A stretch of 64,000 nt of DNA from CAWAHD01 sp963781785 (GCA_963781785.1 CAWAHD010000001.1:2170001-2234000), one strand, 5' to 3'. Counted from the stretch's first letter, positions 38,059-47,691 are shown. Made by a program: numbers and translations. The notes: generated by a model from the sequence alone, not told the origin.

Positions 38059-40452
38059 ATGGCAGCTTCTCCCGCCCAGTTCGCGGCGAATCGTAAAAAC
38101 GCGGCCTTGAGTTCAGGCCCGCGCACAGAACGTGGTCGTAGGATTTCATGTATGAATGCATTGAAACATGGGATGGCCAGCCGTCAGGATACCGTGCCGG
38201 GTGAAGATCCGTTTGAACTCGAGCGAATGCTCGGCGACTGGTTCGATACGCTCAATCCTGAGACGCCCGTTGAATGCGACCTCGTGCGCAAGGCCGTCAT
38301 GGCGAGCTGGAAGGTCGAACGCGCCGAGCGGACGACGGCAGCCCGCGCCCACACACAGATCGAGAACCTCGCGCAGCGGGATCTCCACGAGATCGTCGGT
38401 CTCGGCGCCCGGTTATTTCACGACTGCCGGCAACCGACACCACTCCATGGCACCGGATGCTTCGATCATCGCGGCAAACGGACGTCTTGGTCCGGCATCG
38501 CCGACGACCCGGACCATCCGGCGAAGCTCGTGGGGCTCCTGGAGGCGACCGCCGGCGGGGTCGATTGGCTCTTGACCGAGTGGACCGCGCTGCGAGAGCT
38601 GCTCGAGCCAGGCAAGATGTGGGAGGGTCACGACAAGCTCAAATGTATAAGACTACTCCGATCTCAACCTCTTGATGCCGCAAACGTGAAAGCGGTGGCG
38701 CAGGTCTTGGCGGCCTGTGCGATCCTCGATGGCCGCGGCGACGAACCTTACGCGTCGCTCAAGGGCGAGCTGGACGAGGCCGAGTACAAGGTCTTCGTCA
38801 AGAGGGCGCTGAGGCGCTGGAGGGCGGACCTGCTCGATTGCGGCGATCCCGAGGCGGCGCGGCGGGTGCTGGTATCGATCACCGAGCGAGCGATCGCCGA
38901 GCTGAAGGCGAAGGCCGCCGTGTTCGAGCAGAACGCCGAGCGCAACGCCGTCCGCCGGACTAACGGCCTGGCGATCGACTTGAGTCCCGAGGGCGAGCGG
39001 ATCAGGCGCTATGAATTAAGTTGCACCAGGACCTTGCTGCGGTCCTTGGGTGAGCTGGGAAGGCTCCGTCGCGCCGCCGAGCGCGCGGCACGCGCTGGGA
39101 ATTCGGAAGTGGGAACGCCTTGGGGAAAGGATGAAGGCGGAAGGATGACGGATGAAGAAATGCCGGTCGCGGAGTTGCTAACTGGTTGCGCCCGGCACAA
39201 CCTTCTGCCTGAAACGCCAGGCTCACTGATCGCGCCGGGACCAGCCCCGGCTCGAACGGATGAAGGCGGAAGGATGACGGATGAAGAAATGCCCTTCGCG
39301 GAGTTGCTAACTGGTCGCACCGGGACCACCCCGGCTCGAAAGGATGAAGGCGGAATGATGAAGGATGAAGAAATGCCCGTGGCGCCGTCGCTCACTGATT
39401 GCGCCGGGACCACCCCCCCAACCCCCCCTTTGCAAGGGGGGGAAAAGGAACGGGTGTCGCCAGGGGGGGAAGGGGACTGCGGAAACGCAGTGTCTCCCCC
39501 ATTCACGACAGTCGAGCAAAGCTCGGATCCAGCAACCCAGGCAATCGATTCGATCGATGTTGGCGAGCCGATCGATCCAGCCGTCACAACCGATCTTCGG
39601 GGCGCGGTCGGCAACGATGACACGACCAGTCCGGCCGATCCCGACGCGAGCGCCTCGTGTGATCGTGCGGCTCTCTGGGACGAAGTGCCAAATCTCGACA
39701 TCGAACCCAATTTGGGGGACGGGCATCTTGCCCGTCAAGAACACGTCTTACCGGCGGAAGCGGCCGAATCGCCACCGCGAGACCAGCGGGACGACGTGCC
39801 AGATCCCGACATCGAACCCAATGCGGGCACCCCGCCACATCTCGAATTGCAGGCCCGCGCGGCGCTTGCCGGCCCGATGGCACCGGCCGACCGATCCCTC
39901 TCCCCCCCTTGCGAAGGAGGGGTCAGGGGGGCTGAGGCTGGGATCTCGGAAATCGAGGAACAACGAGAGCGAGACGGCCTTGTGACTGACGGTGCCGGGA
40001 CCACTCCCCCAACCCCCCCTTTGCAAGGGGGAGAAAAAGGGCGCAACGAAATCCGGGGGAACGCCCAGCTTGCGAACGATCGACTTTTCATCAGCCCAGA
40101 CCCGATCCCGCAAGACGAAGTGCCAGATCCCGACATCGAACCCAATGCGGGCACCCCGCCACATCGCGAGTGGGCGGCCCGCGCCGCGCGCGCCGGCCCG
40201 ACGACGCCGGGCGACCTGAAGCGGGCGATTCTGCGCGAGCTTCACCATCGGGAAGTTGAGCAAAGCATCAAGGACGGGTTCCGCCCGCGAGACCACCGCC
40301 GGGATCGCGGTTCGACCAGCCAGCAAGGCTTCCGTAAGCCAGAAACGCTCGGGCTACCGGGTGATTCGCCGATCCTTGCGTCCTTGGCCCCACCTGTTTT
40401 TTCCAAGCTTCTTGACGAGATCTATTGCGAGCTCGAGGAGGAATCGAGATGA
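38059..40452 (+). CDS. Planctomycete protein with NRKNA...GPRT...NALKHG motif, repeat-expanded linker
   Basis: 797 residues, function unknown. N-terminus QFAANRKNAALSSGPRTERG, RRISCMNALKHGMAS is a motif seen in many bacterial hypothetical proteins, possibly nucleic-acid binding. Residues 40-350 are a helical domain. Residues 350-700 are a disordered linker made largely of translated DNA repeats: DEGGRMTDEEMP three times, TPPTPPLQGGEK twice, and VPDPDIEPNAGTPPH twice plus a variant. A helical tail (AILRELHHREVEQSIKDGFR) closes it. I chose ATG 38059, preceded by GAGG; GTG 38044 is possible. Its stop overlaps the next gene's start (ATGA). Confidence 0.65.
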   Translation: MAASPAQFAANRKNAALSSGPRTERGRRISCMNALKHGMASRQDTVPGEDPFELERMLGDWFDTLNPETPVECDLVRKAVMASWKVERAERTTAARAHTQIENLAQRDLHEIVGLGARLFHDCRQPTPLHGTGCFDHRGKRTSWSGIADDPDHPAKLVGLLEATAGGVDWLLTEWTALRELLEPGKMWEGHDKLKCIRLLRSQPLDAANVKAVAQVLAACAILDGRGDEPYASLKGELDEAEYKVFVKRALRRWRADLLDCGDPEAARRVLVSITERAIAELKAKAAVFEQNAERNAVRRTNGLAIDLSPEGERIRRYELSCTRTLLRSLGELGRLRRAAERAARAGNSEVGTPWGKDEGGRMTDEEMPVAELLTGCARHNLLPETPGSLIAPGPAPARTDEGGRMTDEEMPFAELLTGRTGTTPARKDEGGMMKDEEMPVAPSLTDCAGTTPPTPPLQGGEKERVSPGGEGDCGNAVSPPFTTVEQSSDPATQAIDSIDVGEPIDPAVTTDLRGAVGNDDTTSPADPDASASCDRAALWDEVPNLDIEPNLGDGHLARQEHVLPAEAAESPPRDQRDDVPDPDIEPNAGTPPHLELQARAALAGPMAPADRSLSPPCEGGVRGAEAGISEIEEQRERDGLVTDGAGTTPPTPPLQGGEKGRNEIRGNAQLANDRLFISPDPIPQDEVPDPDIEPNAGTPPHREWAARAARAGPTTPGDLKRAILRELHHREVEQSIKDGFRPRDHRRDRGSTSQQGFRKPETLGLPGDSPILASLAPPVFSKLLDEIYCELEEESR
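39120..39380. repeat. GGATGAAGG repeat, three units within coding sequence
   Basis: GGATGAAGGCGGAAGGATGA begins near 39129 and 39258 and, as GGATGAAGGCGGAATGATGA, near 39342. Each copy is followed by GATGAAGAAATGCC. All keep the frame and encode DEGGRMTDEEMP-like peptides. Confidence 0.85.
39680..40170. repeat. Repeat encoding VPDPDIEPNAGTPPH within coding sequence
   Basis: GACATCGAACCCAATGCGGG with flanks recurs at about 39795-39840 and 40115-40165, and a variant at 39681-39715. Between them are CCCCCCTTTGCAAGGGGG-type palindromes (near 39422, 39905, 40013). Confidence 0.75.
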
Positions 40453-40868
40453 GTACCGCGGATATTGACAGCCTGAAATACACCCTTGCCCTGACCATTG
40501 CCATGGGCCGGTCCGTGCGATCATGGGCGAAGCAGCAGAATGTTGACGTCGAGACGGCCCGCCAGTGGTCCCTTCAGAATGAATTCCGGAAGCTCGTGGA
40601 CGTGGCTCGCATGCGAGTCGCAGACCGTATGGTCGGTCGACTGCTCGAGGGGGCAAGGTTGGCGATCACTCAGCTCGTCATGCTGTGCACAAAAAGCACC
40701 AGCGACGCAATCAGGCTTGCGGCCAGTCGCGCCCTCCTGGCGAACTGGGTCAAGTATTCGGACCACATCGATTTCGGGTTGCGACTGACCGTTATGGAGG
40801 AACGCGCCGAGCGGAATCATCCCCGGTCCGGCGAGTGGCGCCCGCATTCACCCCGCGGACGCCGATAG
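40449..40868 (+). CDS. Small HTH-like protein coupled to the upstream gene
   Basis: 139 residues. SVRSWAKQQNVDVETARQW near residue 20 looks like a helix-turn-helix of the terminase-small-subunit or transposase-helper kind. The remainder is helical (ADRMVGRLLEGARLAITQLV). ATG 40449 overlaps the stop of the larger gene by 4 bp, so the two proteins probably act together. I do not recognise the family well enough to give a function. Confidence 0.65.
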   Translation: MSTADIDSLKYTLALTIAMGRSVRSWAKQQNVDVETARQWSLQNEFRKLVDVARMRVADRMVGRLLEGARLAITQLVMLCTKSTSDAIRLAASRALLANWVKYSDHIDFGLRLTVMEERAERNHPRSGEWRPHSPRGRR

Positions 40869-41004
40869 TGAAAACGGTGACGGCGACGGTTTCGTGTCAG
40901 CGGCCGATGGCCAGCGGAACGCCGAGAACCGAACACGGAACACCGTCGCAGGACAGAGTGGGCTCAGCATGCTTCCGCACGCCAACATTTTGTTTCGAGC
41001 ATTC

Positions 41005-41634
41005 TCAGGTCGGGGCCACATTCGCGGCCAGGATGCGGCGTATCAGAGCGAGTTGCCGCGCGACGGTGCGGCGGGCGCAGCCGAGCTGCTTGGCGATGGC
41101 GTCGGTGGTGAACCCTTCAATGCGGAGGACCGTGACCCTGCGGAGCACATCGTCGCCCAGACGATCGAGGAGCCGGCGATATTCGTCGGCGACCATGACG
41201 GCGAACTCGGGCGTGGGCTCCGAGCCGACGGCGCGGGCGAGGATGTCGTTGTCGTCGTCGTCGGGGTCGTCGAAGTCGCTGGCCGGCTGGACCTGGCCGG
41301 CGCCGCGTTTCTGCCTCAACCGGCGTCGGGTCTGGGCCTGGACCTTCCTGGTGGTGATGACGACGAGCAGCCGCCAGAGATCATCGCGGTCGGTCAGTTG
41401 CGGGAACTGGCCCCGGGCCAGCCCCGCACACAGGCTGTCAAACGCGCTGAGCGCGGCGTCTTCCTCGTCGCTGGCGGCGTCCCGCCCCCGCCGCCCCGAG
41501 GCACGCAGCCGCGCCCGAGCCAGGTCGACCATCCGAGCGAAGTAGTGCTCCCAGAGCGGCTGTGCCGCAGCGAGGTCGCCGGCCTTCATGCTGGCGATCC
41601 ATGCCGTGATCGAGCCGTGACCGTCATCGGGCAT
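41005..41634 (-). CDS. ECF-type sigma factor
   Basis: 209 residues. Same planctomycete ECF class as the gene at 3299 but diverged: SITAWIASMKAGDLAAAQPL, WEHYFARMVDLARARL, DEEDAALSAFDSLC, GQFPQLTDRDDLWRLLVVIT, then an acidic linker (DFDDPDDDDND) and region 4 (VTVLRIEGFTTDAIAKQLGC, ARRTVARQLALIRRIL). Start ATG 41634. The stop of a reductase gene lies 22 bp upstream on the same strand. Confidence 0.9.
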   Translation of the reverse strand: MPDDGHGSITAWIASMKAGDLAAAQPLWEHYFARMVDLARARLRASGRRGRDAASDEEDAALSAFDSLCAGLARGQFPQLTDRDDLWRLLVVITTRKVQAQTRRRLRQKRGAGQVQPASDFDDPDDDDNDILARAVGSEPTPEFAVMVADEYRRLLDRLGDDVLRRVTVLRIEGFTTDAIAKQLGCARRTVARQLALIRRILAANVAPT

Positions 41635-41656
41635 GGGTCGGTCCCGCGGGCATCAG

Positions 41657-42896
41657 TCAGGTCATGAGTCGCTCGGCCCGCTGGATGAGTTCGACGATCG
41701 GCAGGCCGTGTGGGCAAGCGGCCTGGGCGGCGGCGAGGTCGGCCTTGGCAAAGTCGCGGGCCTCGGGGGAGAGTGCCTGGAACAGCTCGCGGGCCTGCTG
41801 ACGCTTGCCGTAGACCTCGTGATAGCGCAGATAGCGCAGAGTATCCGCCACGGAGACGCCTCCGGCGGCCGGCTCGCAGTGATGGCCACAGCCCTGGCAA
41901 TAGAGATGAGCGGTCGCCAGCCGGTGTTCCTCGAGGAGCTTCTGATCGCGGAAGGTGAGGGTATGGTCGCGACTGGAGTTGATGTTTTCGCGGAGCATGT
42001 CGCGGTTCGTCATCTCGCTGACGACGCAATGGACCCGCTGGTCGGAGAACACCGTCTTGATGGCGGCCGCCTGCTTCTTGAAGCCCTTGTCCACGAACTC
42101 CTTGAAGGCGGGTGCCGGGGTGGTTTCCCGGAAACTGCCCGCGCCTGCCTGAGTCTTCATGGCGACGACGGCCAGGTTGGCCTTGGCGGCGGCATCGAGC
42201 GCGCGGCGAACCGCGTCGGTGGTCATGGTCCGGTAGTTGTACTGGATCATCATCTGGTCGATCCAGCCGCACTCGGCGGCGGCGGTGACGATCTCGGGGA
42301 GCATGCGATCGTGACAGCTCAGCCCGCAAAACTTGATCTTGCCGGACTTCTTGAGTTTCTCGAAGGCAGCCTTCACATCCGGGTCGCTGAACAAGGGGAT
42401 ATGTCGACCCTCGACGCCGTGCAGGTAGTAGCAGTCGACGTAGTCGGTTCTCAGCCTCTCGAGACTGGCGTTCAGGCGTCTCTCGTAAGCCGCGAACGCC
42501 TGGGGGCCCCCCACCTTGGACCGGTTGTTCTTGGTGACGAGGTAGACGTCCTTCCTCGTGACGATCTTGGTGCGTTGCAGGACGTCGCCGATGGTAATTT
42601 CGCAATTCCCGTTTTCGTAACTCTCCGAGGTGTCGATGTAGCGAACGCCGGCGTGGAAGGCTGCCTCGATGAAGCTCGGCTGGAGGACCCAGCTTGTGCC
42701 CATGCCGAGGACCGGGAACTTTCCGCCCGGTTTTTCCCAGTGTCACGAGGGGAACACCCGAACCAGCCGGCTGGGGCTCGTCGGCGCGTGCCGGATCGAT
42801 CGAGGCCAGCGCTGCCGCTCCACCGGCGGCCGCGGCCGACTTCAGGAACGTTCGCCGGTTGTCAAGAGCGCCGCTTCCACCGCGAGTGTCTGCCAT
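41657..42896 (-). CDS. TAT-exported aldo/keto reductase (one frameshift)
   Basis: About 412 residues. The twin-arginine signal NRRTFLKSAAAAGGAAALAS is at residues 13-32. The reductase barrel follows: VRYIDTSESYENGNCEITIG (catalytic Asp, Tyr), VYLVTKNNRS (Lys), DYVDCYYLHGVEGRHIPLFS, IKFCGLSCHDRMLPEIVTAA. Near the C-terminus LYCQGCGHHCEPAAGG gives a Cys cluster, possibly binding a metal. The frame breaks near 42715, where one G in CCCGGTCC is extra (GRKVPVLGMGTSW when corrected). ATG 42896 is used; GTG 42905 is also open. Confidence 0.85.
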
Positions 42897-43024
42897 GGTG
42901 ATCACCTTTCTCTCGAGCCATATGCCCGTCGAGTGCTGTGCTGCCGCCGCGCCGGCCCCCGGGTTTCACAACGCATTATTGTGGCGAGGATGCCCGCTGA
43001 TGGTCAACAAAGTTTCAATAATAA

Positions 43025-43440
43025 TGACCGGGGAGGGACTCGAACCCTCGACCAACGGATTAACTTACCTCATCGGCTTTCACCGACAGTCGCGACCTCC
43101 GCCGTGGCACGATTTGTCCGCGGTGAGTCGAGGTCTCGGATTGAAGGTCTGGACTATCCCATCGCCATCGCAGGCGTGCCGCGTCTAGTCTCTGAGGCCG
43201 AGGCCGGTCAACGACCGGTCCCTTGCCTGCTGATTACCCAATCCGCTCGCTTTTTTGACCATCACGTTTGCCGTTACCGGCGGCGTTGTGGTGCCAGCGG
43301 CTCTCAGGGCGTCCCAGCATACTGCAGCATCCACTCATCGCGGTTCCGCTTCTTCCCGCGTGAGGCTCCTGTGGATTCGTCTCCTGATTCGGGAACCGAT
43401 CTCTTGAAGTCCGTTGCTCTACCGACTGAGCTACCCGGTC
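43025..43440 (-). tRNA. tRNA-Lys(UUU) interrupted by a group I intron
   Basis: Exons fold into a standard tRNA of 73 nt: acceptor GACCGGG/CCCGGTC, D arm GCTC-GAGC, anticodon stem ACGGA/TCCGT with loop CTTTTAA, T arm GAGGG-TTCGAGT-CCCTC, discriminator A, no encoded CCA. The 5' exon (34 nt, 43440-43407) ends ...GGACTT and the 3' exon (39 nt, 43063-43025) begins TTAATCCG. The 343-nt intron sits after the first anticodon base (U34). Confidence 0.88.
43064..43406 (-). ncRNA. Group I self-splicing intron in tRNA-Lys
   Basis: Follows a U at the 5' splice site and ends with G (43064), both hallmarks of group I. The conserved core is visible: CAGAGACTAGACGC (43194-43181) holds the P7 5' strand GACTA, and GGATAGTCC (43159-43151) its partner TAGTC. 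Near the 5' end GGTTCC can pair with the exon GGACTT as P1 apart from one mismatch. No homing endonuclease ORF. Subgroup not determined. Confidence 0.85.
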
Positions 43441-43702
43441 GCAAGGCCCTTTCAACATTAAGCCCGTCATCCTTCTCAGTCTAGCCCTCGCCAAAACTGC
43501 CGGTGAAATCCATGGCACTCGTTCGAAGAAGTCACGCTTGCCCAGCGGAAGGCCGCTCGATAGCGGGCGGGCCACAACCTGCGAGAATCTCGACTCTTAC
43601 GATCAGAATCCCCTTCGATTCGATGGAGTGGGGTGGTTCCCCGTGCAAAGAATGTTTAACATTCATGCTGTGGAGACTCGATGTGTTCCGGGAGGGCCGT
43701 TG

Positions 43703-46234
43703 ATGGGATGCGAGACCAGCGAAGCCGTGTCTGTCCGTGCGAGGCGACGACGAATGAACGGGCTCGTGGTGCTTACCGTGGGCTGGATGTCGCTCGTGGG
43801 CGTCCCGGTTACCGGGGCGAGTGCCGATTCACCCTCGCCGCTCCGGGAAGAGCCGTCAAGCATATTGATTCAACCGCAGCGAGTGCTTCTGCGCGGTCCA
43901 GATGCTGTTCAGCAGCTCGCGGTTGATGGAGTTGGGGCTGCGGCAGAATCGCACGACGTCACGATGCAGGCACGATTCGAGAGTTCCGCCCCGACCGTGG
44001 CAACGGTTGATGAGTCGGGATTGATCACAGCGCAGGGAGACGGCCAGGCCACAGTCACGGTGCGGGTTGGGAAACAGGAATCGACTATATCGGTCGCGGT
44101 CAAGGATTTTGCAGCGCGCCTACCGGTGCACTTCGGGAACCAGGTTGTGCCGATCTTTACGAAGCTGGGGTGCAATGCCGGCGGGTGTCACGGTAAGGCC
44201 AGCGGTCAGAACGGGTTTCGCCTGAGTCTCTTGGGCTTTGAGCCGGCGGTCGATTACGAGACGCTGGTGAAAGAAGGCCGGGGCCGCCGGCTTTTCCCGG
44301 CGGCGCCCGAGGCGAGCCTCTTGCTCCAGAAGGCCACGGCCAGGATGCCGCACGGCGGAGGCAAGCGACTTGATCCTGATTCACACGAATATAAGTTGAT
44401 CTTCCGATGGATCGCTGCGGGCATGCCGACCGGCAAGCCCGGCGATCCCAAGGTCGAGCGAATTTCGGTCTATCCGGGCGAGCGCGTTTTGCCCCGGGGC
44501 TCGGCTCAGCAGATCGTGGTGACTGCCCATTACACCGACGGCAGCACAGAGGACGTCACGCGGTGGGCGCAATACCAGTCCAACGAGACCGAGGTCGCTG
44601 CGGTAGAGACGGGTGGGCGCGTCGAGACGCGGCGTCAAGCCGGCCAGGCAGCGATCATGGCGCGGTACCAGGGCCAGGTGGCGGTGTTCCGCGCGACCGT
44701 GCCGACCGGCAGAACGAGCGCCGGCCCGCTCGACTTTCCGGTCGCAAACGTGATCGGTCGGGCAGCCGTCAAGCAGTGGAACGCGCTGGGAATCCGGCCG
44801 TCGGCGCTGTCGAGCGACGCCGAGTTCATCCGCCGGGTTTCGCTGGACGTGACGGGCACGCTACCCACGCCCGAGGAGGTCAAGGTCTTCATTGCTCTTA
44901 CGGCAGAGGACAAGCGGGCCAGACTGGTCGACCGGCTGCTTGCGCGCCCCGAGTATGCGTCGTTCTTCGCGATCAAATGGGCCGATATTCTGCGGAACAA
45001 ACGGGAGGGCAGGTCGGAGATCCAGTTTGCGACCTTCAAGTTCCACGACTGGATCCGGGAAAGCCTGGACCGAAACGTGCCGTACGACCAGTTTGTCCGA
45101 GCGATCCTGGCCGCCAGCGGGACCCCGGAGACTTCGCCGCCGGTGCAGTGGTATCGGAAGCTGCGCGAGACGGGTGCTTTCGTCGACGATACGGCGCAGG
45201 TCTTCCTGGGCATGCGGCTGCAATGCGCCAAGTGCCATCATCATCCGTTCGAGAAATGGAGCCAGCACGACTATTACGGCTTCGCTGCGTTCTTTGCGCG
45301 GGTCGGCCGCAAGACCGACATGCAAGCCCAGCGAGCCGGCCGTGACGCCGAGGTGATTTATACGATGCGGTCGGGGTCTGTGTCTCACCCGAAGACCGGC
45401 GAGACGATGGGGGCGAAGGGGTTGGGGGCAAGCGTGGTAAGGGTGGCGGCCGGTGAAGACCCTCGGCAAAAGCTGGTCGACTGGATGGCCGACCCCAAGA
45501 ACCCGTTTTTCGCGAGGGCCCTCGTCAATCGGTACTGGGCACATTTCTTCGGGCGGGGGATCGTCGAGCCGCTGGACGACATGCGGCTCACCAACCCGCC
45601 ATCGAATCCCGAGTTGCTCGACGGCCTCTCCGCCGAATTCACCAGGAGCGGCTACGACCTCAAGGGCCTGGTGCGCACAATCTGCACCAGCCGGGTCTAC
45701 GGATTGGGGAGCGTTCCCAGCGATTCCAATGCGAGCGACCGGCAAAGCTTCGCGCGGCATTATCCCCGGAGGATGAGCGCCGAGGTCTTGCTGGATGCGA
45801 TTGCCCAGGTATCGGAAGTGCCGACTGCGTTTGATGGACTACCTGCCGGGACCCGGGCCATCGATCTGCCGGATGAAAGCGTGGGCTCGACGTTCCTGGA
45901 CGCGTTCGGCCGGCCCAAGCGCGACACGTCCTGCGAATGCGAGCGCGTCAGCGACGCGACTCTCAGCCAGAGCCTGATGCTGCTCAATTCCACCGAGGTG
46001 CAGACGAAGCTGTCCGGACCAGGCGGCCGGGCCGAGAATCTCGCCAAAGACCCGCGCCCCGACGCGCAGAAGATCGACGACCTGTTCTGGGCGGCATTTG
46101 CCCGCCCTCCTTCAACGAGCGAGGCCCAGAGCGCTCTGGCGCACCTCGCCCGGCATGCCGGCAACAAGCGGAGCGCCTATGAAGACATCATCTGGGCACT
46201 CGTCAACGCCAAGGAGTTTCAGTTCATCGATTGA
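43703..46234 (+). CDS. DUF1549/DUF1553 secreted cytochrome-like protein with Ig-like domain
   Basis: 843 residues. Order: signal sequence (NGLVVLTVGWMSLVGVPVTG), Big_2-type Ig domain (PTVATVDESGLITAQGDGQA), cytochrome-like segment KLGCNAGGCHGKASGQNGFR with a CxxxCH heme-type site, a second Ig-like domain, DUF1549 (FIRRVSLDVTGTLPTPEEVK), a CAKCHHHPFEKWSQHDYYGF motif with a CxxCH site, and DUF1553 (FFARALVNRYWAHFFGRGIV). Start ATG 43703 has GGAGG 7 nt upstream. The DUF1501 gene follows after 59 bp, the standard planctomycete pair; the biochemical role is unknown, with polysaccharide handling in the periplasm a common guess. Confidence 0.92.
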   Translation: MGCETSEAVSVRARRRRMNGLVVLTVGWMSLVGVPVTGASADSPSPLREEPSSILIQPQRVLLRGPDAVQQLAVDGVGAAAESHDVTMQARFESSAPTVATVDESGLITAQGDGQATVTVRVGKQESTISVAVKDFAARLPVHFGNQVVPIFTKLGCNAGGCHGKASGQNGFRLSLLGFEPAVDYETLVKEGRGRRLFPAAPEASLLLQKATARMPHGGGKRLDPDSHEYKLIFRWIAAGMPTGKPGDPKVERISVYPGERVLPRGSAQQIVVTAHYTDGSTEDVTRWAQYQSNETEVAAVETGGRVETRRQAGQAAIMARYQGQVAVFRATVPTGRTSAGPLDFPVANVIGRAAVKQWNALGIRPSALSSDAEFIRRVSLDVTGTLPTPEEVKVFIALTAEDKRARLVDRLLARPEYASFFAIKWADILRNKREGRSEIQFATFKFHDWIRESLDRNVPYDQFVRAILAASGTPETSPPVQWYRKLRETGAFVDDTAQVFLGMRLQCAKCHHHPFEKWSQHDYYGFAAFFARVGRKTDMQAQRAGRDAEVIYTMRSGSVSHPKTGETMGAKGLGASVVRVAAGEDPRQKLVDWMADPKNPFFARALVNRYWAHFFGRGIVEPLDDMRLTNPPSNPELLDGLSAEFTRSGYDLKGLVRTICTSRVYGLGSVPSDSNASDRQSFARHYPRRMSAEVLLDAIAQVSEVPTAFDGLPAGTRAIDLPDESVGSTFLDAFGRPKRDTSCECERVSDATLSQSLMLLNSTEVQTKLSGPGGRAENLAKDPRPDAQKIDDLFWAAFARPPSTSEAQSALAHLARHAGNKRSAYEDIIWALVNAKEFQFID

Positions 46235-46293
46235 GGAATACTCGCGGTTCAAGGGAGTGCATCGTTCGAGTCTCATCCTGAAGGAGCCTCTCC

Positions 46294-47667
46294 ATGCTCG
46301 AGCTGACGAATTCGATTCCGCGGACCGGTGCGCGTTTCCACCGGCGCGGGTTCCTCAAGGTGGGATGCTTGGGGGCAGCGGGGCTCACGCTGGGCGATCT
46401 GCTCCGCGCGCGGTCTCTGGCCGGGACGACGGGGCAGCCCGCGGCCGGCGACCTTTCGGTGATCTTGATCTGGCTCGACGGCGGGCCGCCTCAACATGAA
46501 ACCTATGACCCCAAGCCCGACGCGCCGGCCGAGTTTCGCGGACCGCTCAAGGCGATCTCGACTGCATTGCCGGGGGTCCAGCTTTCCGAGCTCTTGCCCG
46601 AGCACGCGCGGCTGCTGGGCAAGATGTCGATCATTCGCTCGATGTACCACGACAATGGCGACCATTTCGCGGCTGCCCACTGGATGCTCACAGGCTTTCT
46701 GGGCTCGAATGCCTCCGACCTGCCGCCCCAGTATCCCTCAGCCGCCTCGATCGTTGCCAGGATCAAGGGAGCCCGCAAGCCGGGGATACCAGCCTATGTC
46801 GGAGTGCCGCAGACGCACTCGGTCGGCCTGGTGCCGGGTTACCACGGGGCAGCTTATCTCGGGGTGGGATACAACCCGTTCGTCGCCGACGGCGACCCCA
46901 ATTCCGAGGGTTACCAGGTCCCAAATCTGGCGCTGCCGGCGGGAGTGGACGCCGGGCGCGCCGAGAGCCGTCGCGGACTGCTCGGTGCTTTCGACGGCGC
47001 GCGGCGCGACGTCGATGCCTCCGGACTGATGGAGGGCCTCGACCGCTTCGATCGCGAGGCATTTTCGATCGTGATGGGCAAGGCGGCGAGGGACGCGTTC
47101 GACCTGAGCCGCGAAGACCCTCGGCTCCGCGATCGCTACGGCCGCCACCAATGGTGCCAGAGCGCGCTCCTGGCACGCCGGCTGGTCGAGGCCGGCGTCC
47201 GGTTCGTCACGCTGACCTTCAGCGGCTGGGACTTTCATTCCAGCCTCGAACGCGGGATGAAAAACGTACTGCCTTTGCTGGACTCGACAATCGGCAGCCT
47301 GGTCGACGATCTGGACAGCCGGGGTTTGCTCGATTCGACGATCGTGATGGTGATGGGTGAATTCGGCCGCACGCCCAGGATGAACAACACCGGGGTACCG
47401 GGAGCCGACCCCGTGCCCGGCCGCGATCATTGGGGCAACGTCATGAGCGTGCTCATTGCTGGCGGAGGCCTGGCACGAGGCCGGATTGTCGGGGCCTCCA
47501 ACTCCAGGGGCGAGATCCCCAGGGATCGGCCTGTTCGCCCGCAGGATCTGATGGCAACTCTTTATCATCAGCTCCGGATTAACCCGGAGACCAGCTTCAC
47601 CAACCGCGCGGGCCGGCCCATCCCGATCGGCTCGGACGGCCAGGTCATTCGCGAGCTGCTTAGCTAA
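46294..47667 (+). CDS. DUF1501 protein (TAT-exported, alkaline-phosphatase-like fold)
   Basis: 457 residues. TAT-like signal FHRRGFLKVGCLGAAGLTLG. DUF1501 phrases: VILIWLDGGPPQHETYDPKP, IIRSMYHDNGDHFAAAHWML, GVRFVTLTFSGWDFHSSLER, IVMVMGEFGRTPRMNN, GRDHWGNVMSVLIAGGG, RPVRPQDLMATLYHQLRINP. Intact and full length. Partner of the preceding DUF1549/DUF1553 gene; presumably exported folded. Confidence 0.95.
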   Translation: MLELTNSIPRTGARFHRRGFLKVGCLGAAGLTLGDLLRARSLAGTTGQPAAGDLSVILIWLDGGPPQHETYDPKPDAPAEFRGPLKAISTALPGVQLSELLPEHARLLGKMSIIRSMYHDNGDHFAAAHWMLTGFLGSNASDLPPQYPSAASIVARIKGARKPGIPAYVGVPQTHSVGLVPGYHGAAYLGVGYNPFVADGDPNSEGYQVPNLALPAGVDAGRAESRRGLLGAFDGARRDVDASGLMEGLDRFDREAFSIVMGKAARDAFDLSREDPRLRDRYGRHQWCQSALLARRLVEAGVRFVTLTFSGWDFHSSLERGMKNVLPLLDSTIGSLVDDLDSRGLLDSTIVMVMGEFGRTPRMNNTGVPGADPVPGRDHWGNVMSVLIAGGGLARGRIVGASNSRGEIPRDRPVRPQDLMATLYHQLRINPETSFTNRAGRPIPIGSDGQVIRELLS

Positions 47668-47691
47668 GAATCCGGAACAGGATCTTCCACC

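Noticed and set aside
41633..42901. 422-codon plus-strand ORF
   Set aside because: Antisense to the aldo/keto reductase, whose catalytic motifs are clear on the minus strand.
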